Counted from the first letter of the stretch, positions 36,885 through 45,384 are shown. The stretch is 64,000 nucleotides of DNA from Hydrococcus rivularis NIES-593 (GCF_001904635.1 NZ_MRCB01000022.1:1-64000); one strand, 5' to 3'. Notes: a model not told the origin generated them from the sequence alone. Numbers and translations: made by a program.

Positions 36885-37160
36885 ATGCTACATCAAATTC
36901 TAGAAACCGATTGGTTGAGCGAGTTGTCTGACGAGCAACAGGAGATTGTCGCTGGCGGTGGTCAGCTAGCCGAGATTAACAAGGAAATTCAGACTGCCTT
37001 TGAGGCTTCTAATACATTATTTAGAAATCAGGTCAAATCTGGTCCTGAAGGCAGCTTTGTAACCACACAAATCGCGAATGTATCTCTTGATACTGTCGCC
37101 GAAGAAGCTCTCAAAGCTGCTTTGCCTAGCGATTCTATCTTAGCTGGCACTGAGCTATAG
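36885..37160 (+). CDS. double-glycine leader peptide precursor 3
   Basis: 91 residues from the ATG at 36885. The leader keeps WLSELSDEQQEIVAGG. The start of the mature part resembles precursors 1 and 2 (GQLAEINKEIQTAFEASNT), but after that it diverges completely and ends SDSILAGTEL. This gives a conserved N-half with a swapped C-half. No Cys is present. Confidence 0.8.
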   Translation: MLHQILETDWLSELSDEQQEIVAGGGQLAEINKEIQTAFEASNTLFRNQVKSGPEGSFVTTQIANVSLDTVAEEALKAALPSDSILAGTEL

Positions 37161-37177
37161 GAGGACTCTGGCATCCT

Positions 37178-37213
37178 CCAGAAGATTCCCCTAATGAAGC
37201 TGGAATCTTCTGG
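37178..37213 (+). promoter_or_regulatory. conserved hairpin after precursor 3
   Basis: Perfect 12-bp stem CCAGAAGATTCC / GGAATCTTCTGG with a 12-base loop, the best copy of the three. Confidence 0.6.
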
Positions 37214-37272
37214 AATCTCCTTGCTTGGGAATCTCTAATTTAGAGGTTCAACACCTATCGCACCAAAAAATC

Positions 37273-37473
37273 ATGAAAACCGAATTTTTCATCGAGTTGT
37301 CTGACGAGCAACAAGAAATGATAGCAGGCGGCGGCTCATTCTCCGATCTTGCTAAGGAGGCTACTAACGAGTGCGAAGACGCTCAAAAACTAATAGCCGA
37401 TGCGATCTTTGGGGAGTTGCCATCTGAGATTGCCACTGCCTACGGTATTGCTAATGATGTATTCGATGCCTAA
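37273..37473 (+). CDS. double-glycine leader peptide precursor 4 (short)
   Basis: 66 residues from the ATG at 37273: a shortened leader (MKTEFFIELSDEQQEMIAGG) and an acidic ~46-residue mature part with one Cys (NECEDAQKL). The GAGGTTCAACA motif that sits just before the start in precursor 3 is kept about 20 bases upstream, but the ATG there is replaced (ACCTAT). Translation thus begins at a later ATG with no close ribosome site. Confidence 0.7.
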   Translation: MKTEFFIELSDEQQEMIAGGGSFSDLAKEATNECEDAQKLIADAIFGELPSEIATAYGIANDVFDA

Positions 37474-37518
37474 CGATCGCAAGCCTGTCAATCGATCTTT
37501 TGAGTGAGGTTTAAAACC

Positions 37519-37785
37519 ATGTCAAATTCACCCATCGAAATTAGCTTGCTTACGGAGTTATCTGACGAGCAACAGGAAATTATAGCTGGCGGTCAATTTG
37601 GAGATTCCCTAAGAGTTCTTTCTGGATTATCTCGCTTGAAAATATTCGCTCCCTTAAGCGTCTTTGGAGATTCAGAAGAACCCGGTACTCAAAGCGATAG
37701 CGGCGATTGCCAAAGAACCGAAGAAGAAGAAGGCAACACCAGTGTGGTACGCATAACTTGCCTAAAAACAGAAAGATATCCTTAG
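37519..37785 (+). CDS. double-glycine leader peptide precursor 5
   Basis: 88 residues from the ATG at 37519 (GAGG upstream). The leader LLTELSDEQQEIIAGG is conserved; the mature part is unlike the others, starting QFGDSLRVLSGLSRLKIF. It is acidic in the middle and has two Cys (DCQRTE and ITCLK) that could form one disulfide. It is the last precursor before the export genes. Confidence 0.78.
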   Translation: MSNSPIEISLLTELSDEQQEIIAGGQFGDSLRVLSGLSRLKIFAPLSVFGDSEEPGTQSDSGDCQRTEEEEGNTSVVRITCLKTERYP

Positions 37786-38016
37786 AGTACTCCTTTACTA
37801 AAAGTGTTTGGCTAGCGTAGGGTGCAAGCAGGCGACTCTGGGACTCTTGCTCAGAGTTCGCCGCCGATATTCCGACGACATTTTTAAGCTCATTTTAGAT
37901 TCTGGATTGTAAAAAACTTTTTTTAGATCCTCCAGTAAAGCTCAAAATCACCTGAGCGCATCGAGGAATTCGCTCGGTTTACGAGGTTATTCGCTCGTCA
38001 CCAGGAGAGCAAAACA

Positions 38017-38802
38017 ATGATTACTTTTTCAAACCTATCCATTGAACCGGAAGAGATTGTGGACTTCTTGAAACGAGAAGTGCTTTATAAAGAAGTTTGT
38101 CAAAAGATTATTTATCAAAAAATTATTGCTCAAGCTGCGATCGAAAGAGGCATAACCGTCACGGCAGAAGAAATTCAAGCCGAGGCAGACAATATGCGTT
38201 GGGCAAATCGTTTAAAGAAACCCTCGGACACAATAATTTGGTTGACAGAGCAGATGATAACTGTCGATGACTGGGAGGCGGGAATTCACGATCGCCTGCT
38301 CGCTCAAAAGTTAGCCGAGTTTTTATTTGCCAAAAAAGTAGACAAGTTTTTTGCTCAAAATCGGTCTATTTTTGACCAGTTCGTTCTTTATCAAATTGTT
38401 GTTCCTTACGAGCAAGTGGCGCGGGAAATCCTCTACCACATCGACGAGGAAGAAATCAGTTTTTATGAAGCGGCTCATCTTTATGATATTGACGAACGAC
38501 GCAGGTATCTGTGTGGTTATGAAGGCAAGCATTCCCTGGGAAGTTTACCGCTAGAAATCGCCACAGTTGTATTTAGGGCACCCGTCGGAGAAGTCCTCGG
38601 TCCGATCCAAACAGAGCAAGGATATCACCTCTTGATGGTTGAAGGGTATGTCCCAGATGAATTCACGCCCGAAAGGCGACAGGACATTCTGGAGCTTCTC
38701 TTTAAGGATTGGCTGGCAAGCGAGTTAAACTACAGGATTCGCAGCCATTTAATGCTCGGCAAACACGAGTTTGCTACCGATGACAATAGGCTGGCAAGCT
38801 AA
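38017..38802 (+). CDS. PpiC/SurA-type peptidyl-prolyl isomerase of the export operon
   Basis: A 261-residue parvulin-like protein. The helical N-terminal half (residues 1-110, chaperone-like) precedes a rotamase domain from about residue 120. Recognisable motifs are SLGSLPLEIATVVFRAPVGEVLGPIQTEQGYHLLMVEGY. There is no signal peptide, so it should act in the cytoplasm, perhaps keeping precursors unfolded or presenting them to the transporter. AGGAGAG precedes the ATG. It heads the HlyD and PCAT genes on the same strand. Confidence 0.85.
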   Translation: MITFSNLSIEPEEIVDFLKREVLYKEVCQKIIYQKIIAQAAIERGITVTAEEIQAEADNMRWANRLKKPSDTIIWLTEQMITVDDWEAGIHDRLLAQKLAEFLFAKKVDKFFAQNRSIFDQFVLYQIVVPYEQVAREILYHIDEEEISFYEAAHLYDIDERRRYLCGYEGKHSLGSLPLEIATVVFRAPVGEVLGPIQTEQGYHLLMVEGYVPDEFTPERRQDILELLFKDWLASELNYRIRSHLMLGKHEFATDDNRLAS

Positions 38803-38850
38803 TCGGTTACGCTCGGATATGCAAGCCTATCGTCCCAAGCAACATCGAAG

Positions 38851-40182
38851 ATGGTTGACATTATCATGACGAATACCTACGAACCCAACCAACTGCCTCT
38901 CGTTCGTGAGGATGAGTTTCTCCCCTCGATTGGTTCCTGGATAACCACGGGGGGGATATTTCTGGTTTTGATAGCAGGAGGAGCGATCGCGCTTTCCTCC
39001 ATCCTCGAATTTAACGTTACGGTCAAAGCTCCTGCTACTATTCGACCCGCCGGAGAACTGAGGCTCGTTCAGAGCGCGATCGAAGGTACCGTCCTCCAAA
39101 TTGAAGTGAGTGAAAATCAGACGGTCAAAAAGGGACAGATCGTGGCACGCTTGGATGACGCTCAACTTCAGATTAAAAGAAGCCAACTGCTAGGAGACCT
39201 TAAGCAGTGGGAGTTACAGCTCGTCCAGCTCGGCACTCAGCTCGGCACCCTAGATACTCAGATTGGGGCTGAGTCGAAGTTCGCGATGCGGTCGATCGCG
39301 GCAGCTCAGGCAGCGCTTAGAGAAAGCGAACGCAACTATAAACAATTGCAAATTACGACCTACTCAGAGCTGCAAGAAGCAATAGCGTCAATGAATCTAG
39401 CGGCTGATGAATTAGCTCGATATAAGAAGCTAGAAGACACGGGAGCGATTTCTAAAATGCAAGTCATAGAAAAAGAAGCCGCTCTCAAAGTCGCTACTTC
39501 CAGAGTTCAACGGCTCAAAGCTGCTATCAATCCGACGGATGCATCCGTTGCTAGAGCGAGAGAGCAAGTCGCTCAAGAAAAAGCCAGAGGGGAGCAGACT
39601 TTGGCTAGCCTGCACCAACAAAAAGAACAGCTCTTGCAAAATCGCATTGAAATTCAGACTCAAATCCATCGCACGCAAAAAGAACTCCAGCAAGTCGAGA
39701 AAGAACTCGACGGAACCCTCATTCGCGCTCCTATTGACGGCACCGTACTCCAACTCCAGCTTCGCAATCCAGGACAGGTAGTACAGCCAGGAGGAGCGAT
39801 CGCTCAGATTGCCCCCCACAACGCTCTTATGATAGTCAAAGCCAGAGTAGACGAGCGCGATATTGGTAAAGTACAAACAGGTCAAACCGTCCAGATGAGG
39901 GTTTCTGCCTGTCCCTATACCGACTACGGCACGCTCGACGGGATCGTCAAAGCCATCGCCCCAGACACTCACCCAACAGAAAGCAGCGAGGCAGGTGCTG
40001 CCGTTGCTCCACCCTCTTCCTATGAGGTGACTATCCAGCCCCGTACTTCCGCTGTAGGCGATAAAAAGGAGCGATCGTGTTCCTTGCAATTTGGTATGGA
40101 AGGGCGAGCGGATATTATTTCCCGTAGGGAGACAGTAATGCAATTCGTTCTGAGAAAAGCAAGATTACTAACAGATCTATAA
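38851..40182 (+). CDS. HlyD-family membrane fusion (adaptor) protein
   Basis: A 443-residue type I secretion adaptor. One membrane helix near the N-terminus (SWITTGGIFLVLIAGGAIAL, about residues 30-50) is followed by a lipoyl half-motif (IEGTVLQIEVSENQTVKKGQIVARLDD). Long coiled-coil helices (about residues 110-285) and the second lipoyl half (LIRAPIDGTVLQLQLRNPGQVV) follow, then the beta-barrel domain. It would bridge the PCAT in the inner membrane and a TolC-like channel, whose gene is not in the window. Confidence 0.92.
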   Translation: MVDIIMTNTYEPNQLPLVREDEFLPSIGSWITTGGIFLVLIAGGAIALSSILEFNVTVKAPATIRPAGELRLVQSAIEGTVLQIEVSENQTVKKGQIVARLDDAQLQIKRSQLLGDLKQWELQLVQLGTQLGTLDTQIGAESKFAMRSIAAAQAALRESERNYKQLQITTYSELQEAIASMNLAADELARYKKLEDTGAISKMQVIEKEAALKVATSRVQRLKAAINPTDASVARAREQVAQEKARGEQTLASLHQQKEQLLQNRIEIQTQIHRTQKELQQVEKELDGTLIRAPIDGTVLQLQLRNPGQVVQPGGAIAQIAPHNALMIVKARVDERDIGKVQTGQTVQMRVSACPYTDYGTLDGIVKAIAPDTHPTESSEAGAAVAPPSSYEVTIQPRTSAVGDKKERSCSLQFGMEGRADIISRRETVMQFVLRKARLLTDL

Positions 40183-40206
40183 TCGCTCGCGCGATGTCTA
40201 CTGGCT

Positions 40207-42384
40207 ATGATTCATCTGCTGATTAATCTCTTTCCTCATAAAAGTTATCCATGTGTCAGGCAGTGGAGCGAAGAAGACTGCGGGGCGGCTTGTCTGGCTT
40301 CAATTTGCAAGTATTACGGGCAAGTGTTAACCATTACTCGCAGCCGAGAAGCCGTAGGAACGGGTCAGTTAGGAACGACCTTGCTCGGTCTCAAGCGCGG
40401 CGCTGAGGCATTGGGGTTTAATGCGCGATCGGTGAAAGCCTCAGAGGCGATCGCCGACAGGATTCAAGAAATTCCTCTGCCAGCTATTATTCATTGGAAA
40501 GGCAACCACTGGGTCGTTCTCTACGGCAAGCAAGACAAACATTACGTCATTGCCGATCCTGCCGTGGGCATTCGCCAGATCGAAAAATCGGAGTTAATGA
40601 CATCTTGGAATGGGATCTTGCTTCTATTGGAACCCGATCCCGATCGCTTTTTCGAGGAGTTCCGAGACGAGAAAGCTAGCGGTTTTGGACGCTTTTTGAG
40701 ACGCATTTTACCCTATCGCAAGCTGCTGGCACAAGCTTTTGTCAGCAACATCGTCTTGGGTTTGCTGTCTTTGGCTAGTCCTTTCTTGCTGCAAATTCTG
40801 ACCGATGATGTCCTCGTGCGTCAGGATACCAACTTACTTACGATCGCGATCGTTGGCGTTGTCATCATGCAGTTATTTAGCGGCAGCCTGCTATTGTTGC
40901 AATCCAATCTGATCGCTCACTTCAGTCAGCGGTTGCAGTTGGGATTAGTCCTAGAATTTGGACGACAAATCCTTCGCTTGCCTTTAAATTATTACGAATC
41001 CCGGCGCAGTGGCGAGATCGTCAGCCGACTGCGAGACATTAACGATATCAATCAGCTTATCTCTCAGGTAGTTGTCAGCCTGCCCAGCCAGTTTTTTGTG
41101 GCGGCGATTTCCTTTTGCTTGATGTTGTTTTACAACGGGAAACTCACCCTAGCCGCGATCGCGATCGGGACGATTATGACGCTATCGAGTCTACCTTTTC
41201 TGCCCGCTCTGCGGCGAAAGACTAAAAACCTGATGGTTTTGTCAGCAGAAAATCAAGGCGTTCTCGTCGAAACATTTAGAGGTGCATTGGTACTCAAAAC
41301 CACGAATGCCGCCTCGCAATTTTGGGATGAATTTCAGATGCGCTTTGGTCGCCTCGCCAATCTGACTTTCGGCACCATTCAAATCGACATCATCAATATG
41401 ACTTTCTCGCAACTGGTGTCTGGCATCGGTGGCGTTGCTTTGCTGGGGTTGGGTAGCATGCTGGTCATCAACAAAGAATTGACCATCGGTCAGCTGCTGG
41501 CTTTTAACGCCATGCAGGCTAGAGTTCTGGCTTTTATTGGCGCGTTGATTAGCTTAACCGATGAATATTTTCGCTCCCAAATCGCAGTCGCTCGCCTGCT
41601 GGAGACGATCGATGCTACGCCAGAAGACCTTGGAGATCCAAAAAAGCCCTTGGTTCTTATCTCTGGCGATGATAGCATCTCGTGCCAAAATCTCTGCTTT
41701 CACCATGTCGGCAGGGTTGCCTTGCTTGAAAATTTTTCGCTGTCGCTACCCGGTGGGGTTGCGATCGCTATCATTGGTAAGTCGGGCTGCGGTAAAAGTA
41801 CGCTGGCAAAACTGCTTGCCGGACTTTATCAACCGCAGTCGGGAACTATCCGCATCGGTCCCTATAATTTGAACGATCTCTCTCTGGAATGCCTGAGAGA
41901 GCAAGTTGTCTATCTTCCCCAAGAACCTCATTTCTGGAGTCGCTCGATTCTGGAAAACTTCCGCTTGGGCAATCCCAACATCTCGTTCGATCGCATCGTC
42001 AAAGCTTGTCAAATCGCCGATGCGGATAGCTTTATCAGTCAACTCCCCAATGCCTATCAAACAGTTTTGGGGGAATTTGGGGTCAATCTTTCTGGCGGAC
42101 AGCGGCAGCGACTTGCGATCGCAAGAGCGATCGTCAACGATCCGCCTATCCTGATCTTGGATGAATCCACCGCCGGACTCGACCCCATCAGCGAATCGGA
42201 AGTGCTCGATCGCCTCTTAAAACATCGCCAAGGCAAGACAACTATTCTGATTTCTCATCGCCCTACGACGATTAATCGAGCCGAATGGCTAGTGCTACTC
42301 GACAAGGGACGGTTAATTATAGCAGGCGCTCTAGCGTCTTTGCGTACCGTTCCTGGCGAACATTTAAAGTTTCTATCGCTATAG
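40207..42384 (+). CDS. peptidase-containing ABC transporter (PCAT, C39)
   Basis: A 725-residue exporter that cuts and exports double-glycine peptides. The N-terminal C39 peptidase has the Gln/Cys pair in RQWSEEDCGAACLAS, His in GNHWVVLYG and Asp in IADPAVG, so it should be active. Six membrane segments lie at about residues 165-430. The ATPase has Walker A IGKSGCGKST (about 525), signature NLSGGQRQR (about 628) and Walker B ILILDEST. It lies 24 bp after the HlyD gene. The natural substrates are the six precursors around it. Confidence 0.94.
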   Translation: MIHLLINLFPHKSYPCVRQWSEEDCGAACLASICKYYGQVLTITRSREAVGTGQLGTTLLGLKRGAEALGFNARSVKASEAIADRIQEIPLPAIIHWKGNHWVVLYGKQDKHYVIADPAVGIRQIEKSELMTSWNGILLLLEPDPDRFFEEFRDEKASGFGRFLRRILPYRKLLAQAFVSNIVLGLLSLASPFLLQILTDDVLVRQDTNLLTIAIVGVVIMQLFSGSLLLLQSNLIAHFSQRLQLGLVLEFGRQILRLPLNYYESRRSGEIVSRLRDINDINQLISQVVVSLPSQFFVAAISFCLMLFYNGKLTLAAIAIGTIMTLSSLPFLPALRRKTKNLMVLSAENQGVLVETFRGALVLKTTNAASQFWDEFQMRFGRLANLTFGTIQIDIINMTFSQLVSGIGGVALLGLGSMLVINKELTIGQLLAFNAMQARVLAFIGALISLTDEYFRSQIAVARLLETIDATPEDLGDPKKPLVLISGDDSISCQNLCFHHVGRVALLENFSLSLPGGVAIAIIGKSGCGKSTLAKLLAGLYQPQSGTIRIGPYNLNDLSLECLREQVVYLPQEPHFWSRSILENFRLGNPNISFDRIVKACQIADADSFISQLPNAYQTVLGEFGVNLSGGQRQRLAIARAIVNDPPILILDESTAGLDPISESEVLDRLLKHRQGKTTILISHRPTTINRAEWLVLLDKGRLIIAGALASLRTVPGEHLKFLSL

Positions 42385-42405
42385 CCACTAAAGGGGATAA
42401 TAATC

Positions 42406-42723
42406 ATGTCTAAGCCCATCAAACTAGAAAATTCCGAACTTTTGGTCGAATTGTCCGAGCAAGAGCAAGAGACTGTCGTCGGCGGATTCGATCTAGGCAA
42501 TCTATTTGGTTTCTTTTTCTTCGACCAAACCGAAATAGATACATCCGCATCCCATGCAGTCAGTTTTCCGCTTAAAACTAGCCATGTTTCCTCTTTGTCA
42601 AACACGAATTACAGCTTGAGAAGAACCTCTCTCGTGTTTGGCATACCGATGTCGAGATCTAACCGCAGAAGTTTTTCGTCCTTTAATCGGCTATTGCGGC
42701 GGATATTCTCTCGATTTTGGTGA
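42406..42723 (+). CDS. double-glycine leader peptide precursor 6 (cationic)
   Basis: A 105-residue precursor 21 bp after the PCAT gene, with AAAGGGG before the ATG. The leader has LLVELSEQEQETVVGG, a variant of the leader shared by the five upstream genes. The mature part starts with a Phe/Gly-rich stretch (FDLGNLFGFFFFDQ) and ends with a basic, Arg/Ser/Phe-rich segment (SNRRSFSSFNRLLRRIFSRF) that could form a cationic amphipathic helix. No Cys. It is unlike the acidic upstream precursors. Confidence 0.78.
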   Translation: MSKPIKLENSELLVELSEQEQETVVGGFDLGNLFGFFFFDQTEIDTSASHAVSFPLKTSHVSSLSNTNYSLRRTSLVFGIPMSRSNRRSFSSFNRLLRRIFSRFW

Positions 42724-42740
42724 TTTTTGACGATTGAATC

Positions 42741-42821
42741 ATTGCTAAAAAAGAGCGCTACAGATGCTCCTTGAGGGAGTCTTATTTATACAGAGGCTGT
42801 TGACGAATTGCGAATTGGTAT
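42741..42821 (+). repeat. dispersed repeat family C, copy 1
   Basis: About 80 bp sharing GCTAAAAAAGAGCGCTACAG, GATGCTCC, CAGAGG.CTGTTGA and GCGAATTGGTAT with 45291-45384. The left end is degraded compared with that copy. It is non-coding. Confidence 0.6.
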
Positions 42822-42846
42822 AACGCCGCTGTTGTTCCTCGTTGTC

Positions 42847-42887
42847 GCCGCCATTGTTCTGGAAACTGTATCCAGAACAATGGCGGC
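42847..42887 (+). terminator. strong hairpin terminator after the peptide locus
   Basis: A perfect 16-bp stem, GCCGCCATTGTTCTGG / CCAGAACAATGGCGGC, with a 9-base loop, followed by a T-rich stretch (TTGCTTTGTCTG, then TTTTCTTCTTTTC). It separates the export operon from menG. Confidence 0.75.
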
Positions 42888-42964
42888 TTGCTTTGTCTGT
42901 CCAATTTTCTTCTTTTCTTCTGTTCTATGGCAAAATCTGTAGCTAGTTTATAGTAGAGATAGAT

Positions 42965-43675
42965 ATGACCAACAATATGTCGCCTGCTGCATCAGAAATT
43001 CAGGCAATATTCGATCGCATTGCCCCTGTATACGACCAATTAAATAATTGGTTGAGTTTGGGACAGCATCGCATTTGGAAACTGATGGCGGTAAAGTGGA
43101 GCGAACCTAGTCCCGGCGATGTTGCATTAGACTTATGTTGCGGTAGCGGCGATTTAGCAAAACTATTAGCCCGACAAGTCGGTTCGACTGGTCGAGTTAT
43201 CGGCGTTGACTTCTCAAAAGAACAGTTGGCGATCGCGCGTCAACGAAATTCTAGCCAATTTTCTCCCTTTCCCATCGAGTGGGTCGAAGGAGATGCTCTC
43301 AGCTTATCTTTTGATGACAATACCTTCGACTGTGCTACCATGGGCTATGGTCTGAGAAACGTGACCGATATTCCCCGTTGCTTGCAAGAATTGTACCGCG
43401 TCCTCAAACCCAGTGCCAAGGCAGCGATTCTCGACTTTCATCGCCCTGAGCAATCGCTGATGCTCGCCTTTCAGCAGTGGTATCTGCAAACAATTGTCGT
43501 TCCGACAGCTCGACGTTTCGGACTGACTGAAGAGTATGCCTATATCAGTCCCAGCTTAGAGCGATTTCCCACGGGAATAGAACAAATTAAACTTGCCTAT
43601 GAAGCAGGATTTGCTCGGGCTATTCACTACCCTATTGCAGGTGGCATGATGGGAGTATTAGTCATTACTAAATAG
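42965..43675 (+). CDS. menG: UbiE/MenG quinone C-methyltransferase
   Basis: A 236-residue UbiE-family methyltransferase, in cyanobacteria the last step of phylloquinone synthesis (methylation of the demethylated naphthoquinone). Motifs: IFDRIAPVYDQLNNWLSLGQH at the N-terminus, SAM motif I ALDLCCGSGDLAKL, GVDFSKEQL, and the family signature MGYGLRNVTDIPRCLQELYRVLKP. menD lies 1.9 kb downstream on the opposite strand, supporting the quinone role. Confidence 0.92.
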   Translation: MTNNMSPAASEIQAIFDRIAPVYDQLNNWLSLGQHRIWKLMAVKWSEPSPGDVALDLCCGSGDLAKLLARQVGSTGRVIGVDFSKEQLAIARQRNSSQFSPFPIEWVEGDALSLSFDDNTFDCATMGYGLRNVTDIPRCLQELYRVLKPSAKAAILDFHRPEQSLMLAFQQWYLQTIVVPTARRFGLTEEYAYISPSLERFPTGIEQIKLAYEAGFARAIHYPIAGGMMGVLVITK

Positions 43676-43705
43676 ACATAAAAATCTACAAACGCGATCG
43701 CAGCT

Positions 43706-44935
43706 TTGGACTCAGCTACCCTCTGGACATTAATCGTGCCGCCTCTAGGCGGAGCTATTATTGGCTATTTCACCAACGATATAGCTATCAAAATGCTATT
43801 TCGCCCCTATAGAGCCATTTATATAGGCAAGCAACGGCTCCCTTTTACCCCAGGTTTGATTCCTGCCAACCAAGAACGCCTTGCCAAACGCATTTCCGAT
43901 ACGATTATGGGTTCTCTGCTAACCCCAGACGAACTACAAAAGCTGGCAAAGCGTTTGTTAGCAACCGAGCGAGTCGAGGGGGCAATTCGCTGGTTATTAA
44001 ATTTGGGACTCAAGCAAATTCGAGAAGATAGGCAACAGAAAACTGCCAAAATCTTAGCAGAAATTTTGCGAGATTTGTTTGGAGAATCCCTACCTCGATT
44101 ACTAAAAGCCCTCTCCCGACGGGAAGATTTTCTCGAAGAACAAATCAATCAAATTTTTGATAAAGTTTTATTAGAATTTAGCCTCAGTGACTTGCAAGCG
44201 CGACAGTTAGCCGACTGGTTGCTAGAAACAGTAGTTCCTCCAGATATTATCCGACAAGCACTGATCGACTTTTTAACCGATCGCAACATTCAGGTTATCG
44301 ATGAAAGTTTTCGAGAAAAAACAAGCGGAACTTATTGGGTAGTCGCCAATCTATTCGGACTGCGTAACGCTCTCGCCCGTTTGCGAACATTTTGTCTCGA
44401 CGAGAAAGAAATGGCAAATACTCGTCTAAAAGAGCTATTGCTATCCCTAGAAGCTCGAAATCGCCTGAGAACCTGGTTGCAAAGCCTTTCTTTACAACAT
44501 TTGCCGATTTCCACAGTGCGACAATTGCGCAAAACCATTCGCGATATAGTTCGTACCTATATTCAAGAAAGTGGCGCCGAATTCTTGCAAGAGTTTGGGA
44601 AGTCGGTTGACTGGGAGCAAATAGCTTCGTTAATCGTCAACCGACTTCAATCTTCCCAAGCCGTTGCCAGTTCCTTAGAAACTATCGGTCGAGAACTTGC
44701 CTTAATTTTAGAGCGCTATTTGGAAGAAGATTTAGAAAAGCTAGTAGAACAAATCATTCCGATTTTATCGATCGACCAAGTGATTATTGCTAGAGTTCGA
44801 GCGACTTCTCCTCAAGAGTTAGAGTTAGCAATTCAAGGCATTGTCAAAAATGAATTGCAAGCTATTGTAAATTTGGGCGGTATATTGGGGTTTATTGTTG
44901 GTTTGACGCAAACGATTTTGCTGCTGTTGCGATGA
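43706..44935 (+). CDS. DUF445 family membrane protein
   Basis: A 409-residue protein of the DUF445 family. The N-terminus contains the family motif [21 protein letters not shown] and [18 protein letters not shown]; the middle is helical and charged; a C-terminal membrane segment ([19 protein letters not shown]) closes it. It starts at TTG (43706) directly at the homology start, 30 bp after menG. Function unknown, probably envelope-associated. Confidence 0.85.
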   Translation: MDSATLWTLIVPPLGGAIIGYFTNDIAIKMLFRPYRAIYIGKQRLPFTPGLIPANQERLAKRISDTIMGSLLTPDELQKLAKRLLATERVEGAIRWLLNLGLKQIREDRQQKTAKILAEILRDLFGESLPRLLKALSRREDFLEEQINQIFDKVLLEFSLSDLQARQLADWLLETVVPPDIIRQALIDFLTDRNIQVIDESFREKTSGTYWVVANLFGLRNALARLRTFCLDEKEMANTRLKELLLSLEARNRLRTWLQSLSLQHLPISTVRQLRKTIRDIVRTYIQESGAEFLQEFGKSVDWEQIASLIVNRLQSSQAVASSLETIGRELALILERYLEEDLEKLVEQIIPILSIDQVIIARVRATSPQELELAIQGIVKNELQAIVNLGGILGFIVGLTQTILLLLR

Positions 44936-45044
44936 AGATAAGAAATGTTAGTTTTTGTTCTAATTAATATTTATTGATGGCTAGTCTAGATAGGATTATG
45001 TTAGAGCAATAAATGTCGCGATCGCTCGAACGAGTCAAAGAGTC

Positions 45045-45290
45045 ATGAATATCAAACTGGTTATCTTTTCAGGAATAATCACTGCTCTCCTTGGTTCGGT
45101 TCTCGGACTAGCCGCAGCTCACATCGGTCAAAAAGATTTCAATCAACCTCGATACGAAAGCCAATTCTATTCAGACCTGCATTACAAATATTATGGAATC
45201 ATCGGCGCAGGTCTGGGATTTGCAATTGGTGTTAGCCAAGAATGCGTTAGGGAACTCAAGGCTAAAAGAGATAAAGAATTAGAGCAGTAA
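45045..45290 (+). CDS. small two-helix membrane protein
   Basis: An 81-residue protein with two membrane segments (LVIFSGIITALLGSVLGLAA and GIIGAGLGFAIGVSQECV), joined by a polar loop (NQPRYESQFYSDLHYKYY), and a basic/acidic tail (ELKAKRDKELEQ). Glycine-zipper-like spacing is seen in both helices. I do not recognise a function. It is followed immediately by a family C repeat. Confidence 0.65.
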   Translation: MNIKLVIFSGIITALLGSVLGLAAAHIGQKDFNQPRYESQFYSDLHYKYYGIIGAGLGFAIGVSQECVRELKAKRDKELEQ

Positions 45291-45384
45291 TACCATTTCT
45301 AAAAAAGAACGCTACAGATGCTCCAGGAAAAAGCCTTACACAGAGGGCTGTTGAATAATTGTGAACTGATAGCGAATTGGTATA
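45291..45384 (+). repeat. dispersed repeat family C, copy 2
   Basis: A 94-bp element with inverted ends ATACCATTTCTAAAA and GCGAATTGGTAT, starting directly after the stop codon of the 81-residue gene. A degraded copy lies at 42741-42821. The ends resemble those of MITE family A. Confidence 0.6.

Noticed and set aside
35826-37785. Lanthipeptide or other modified RiPP cluster
   Set aside because: Most mature parts lack Cys, and no LanM, LanB/C, YcaO, radical-SAM or cyclase gene lies nearby. Only export genes are present.
39430-40143. A 237-codon minus-strand frame
   Set aside because: It is antisense to the HlyD adaptor gene, whose domain order is complete; the reverse frame has no motif.
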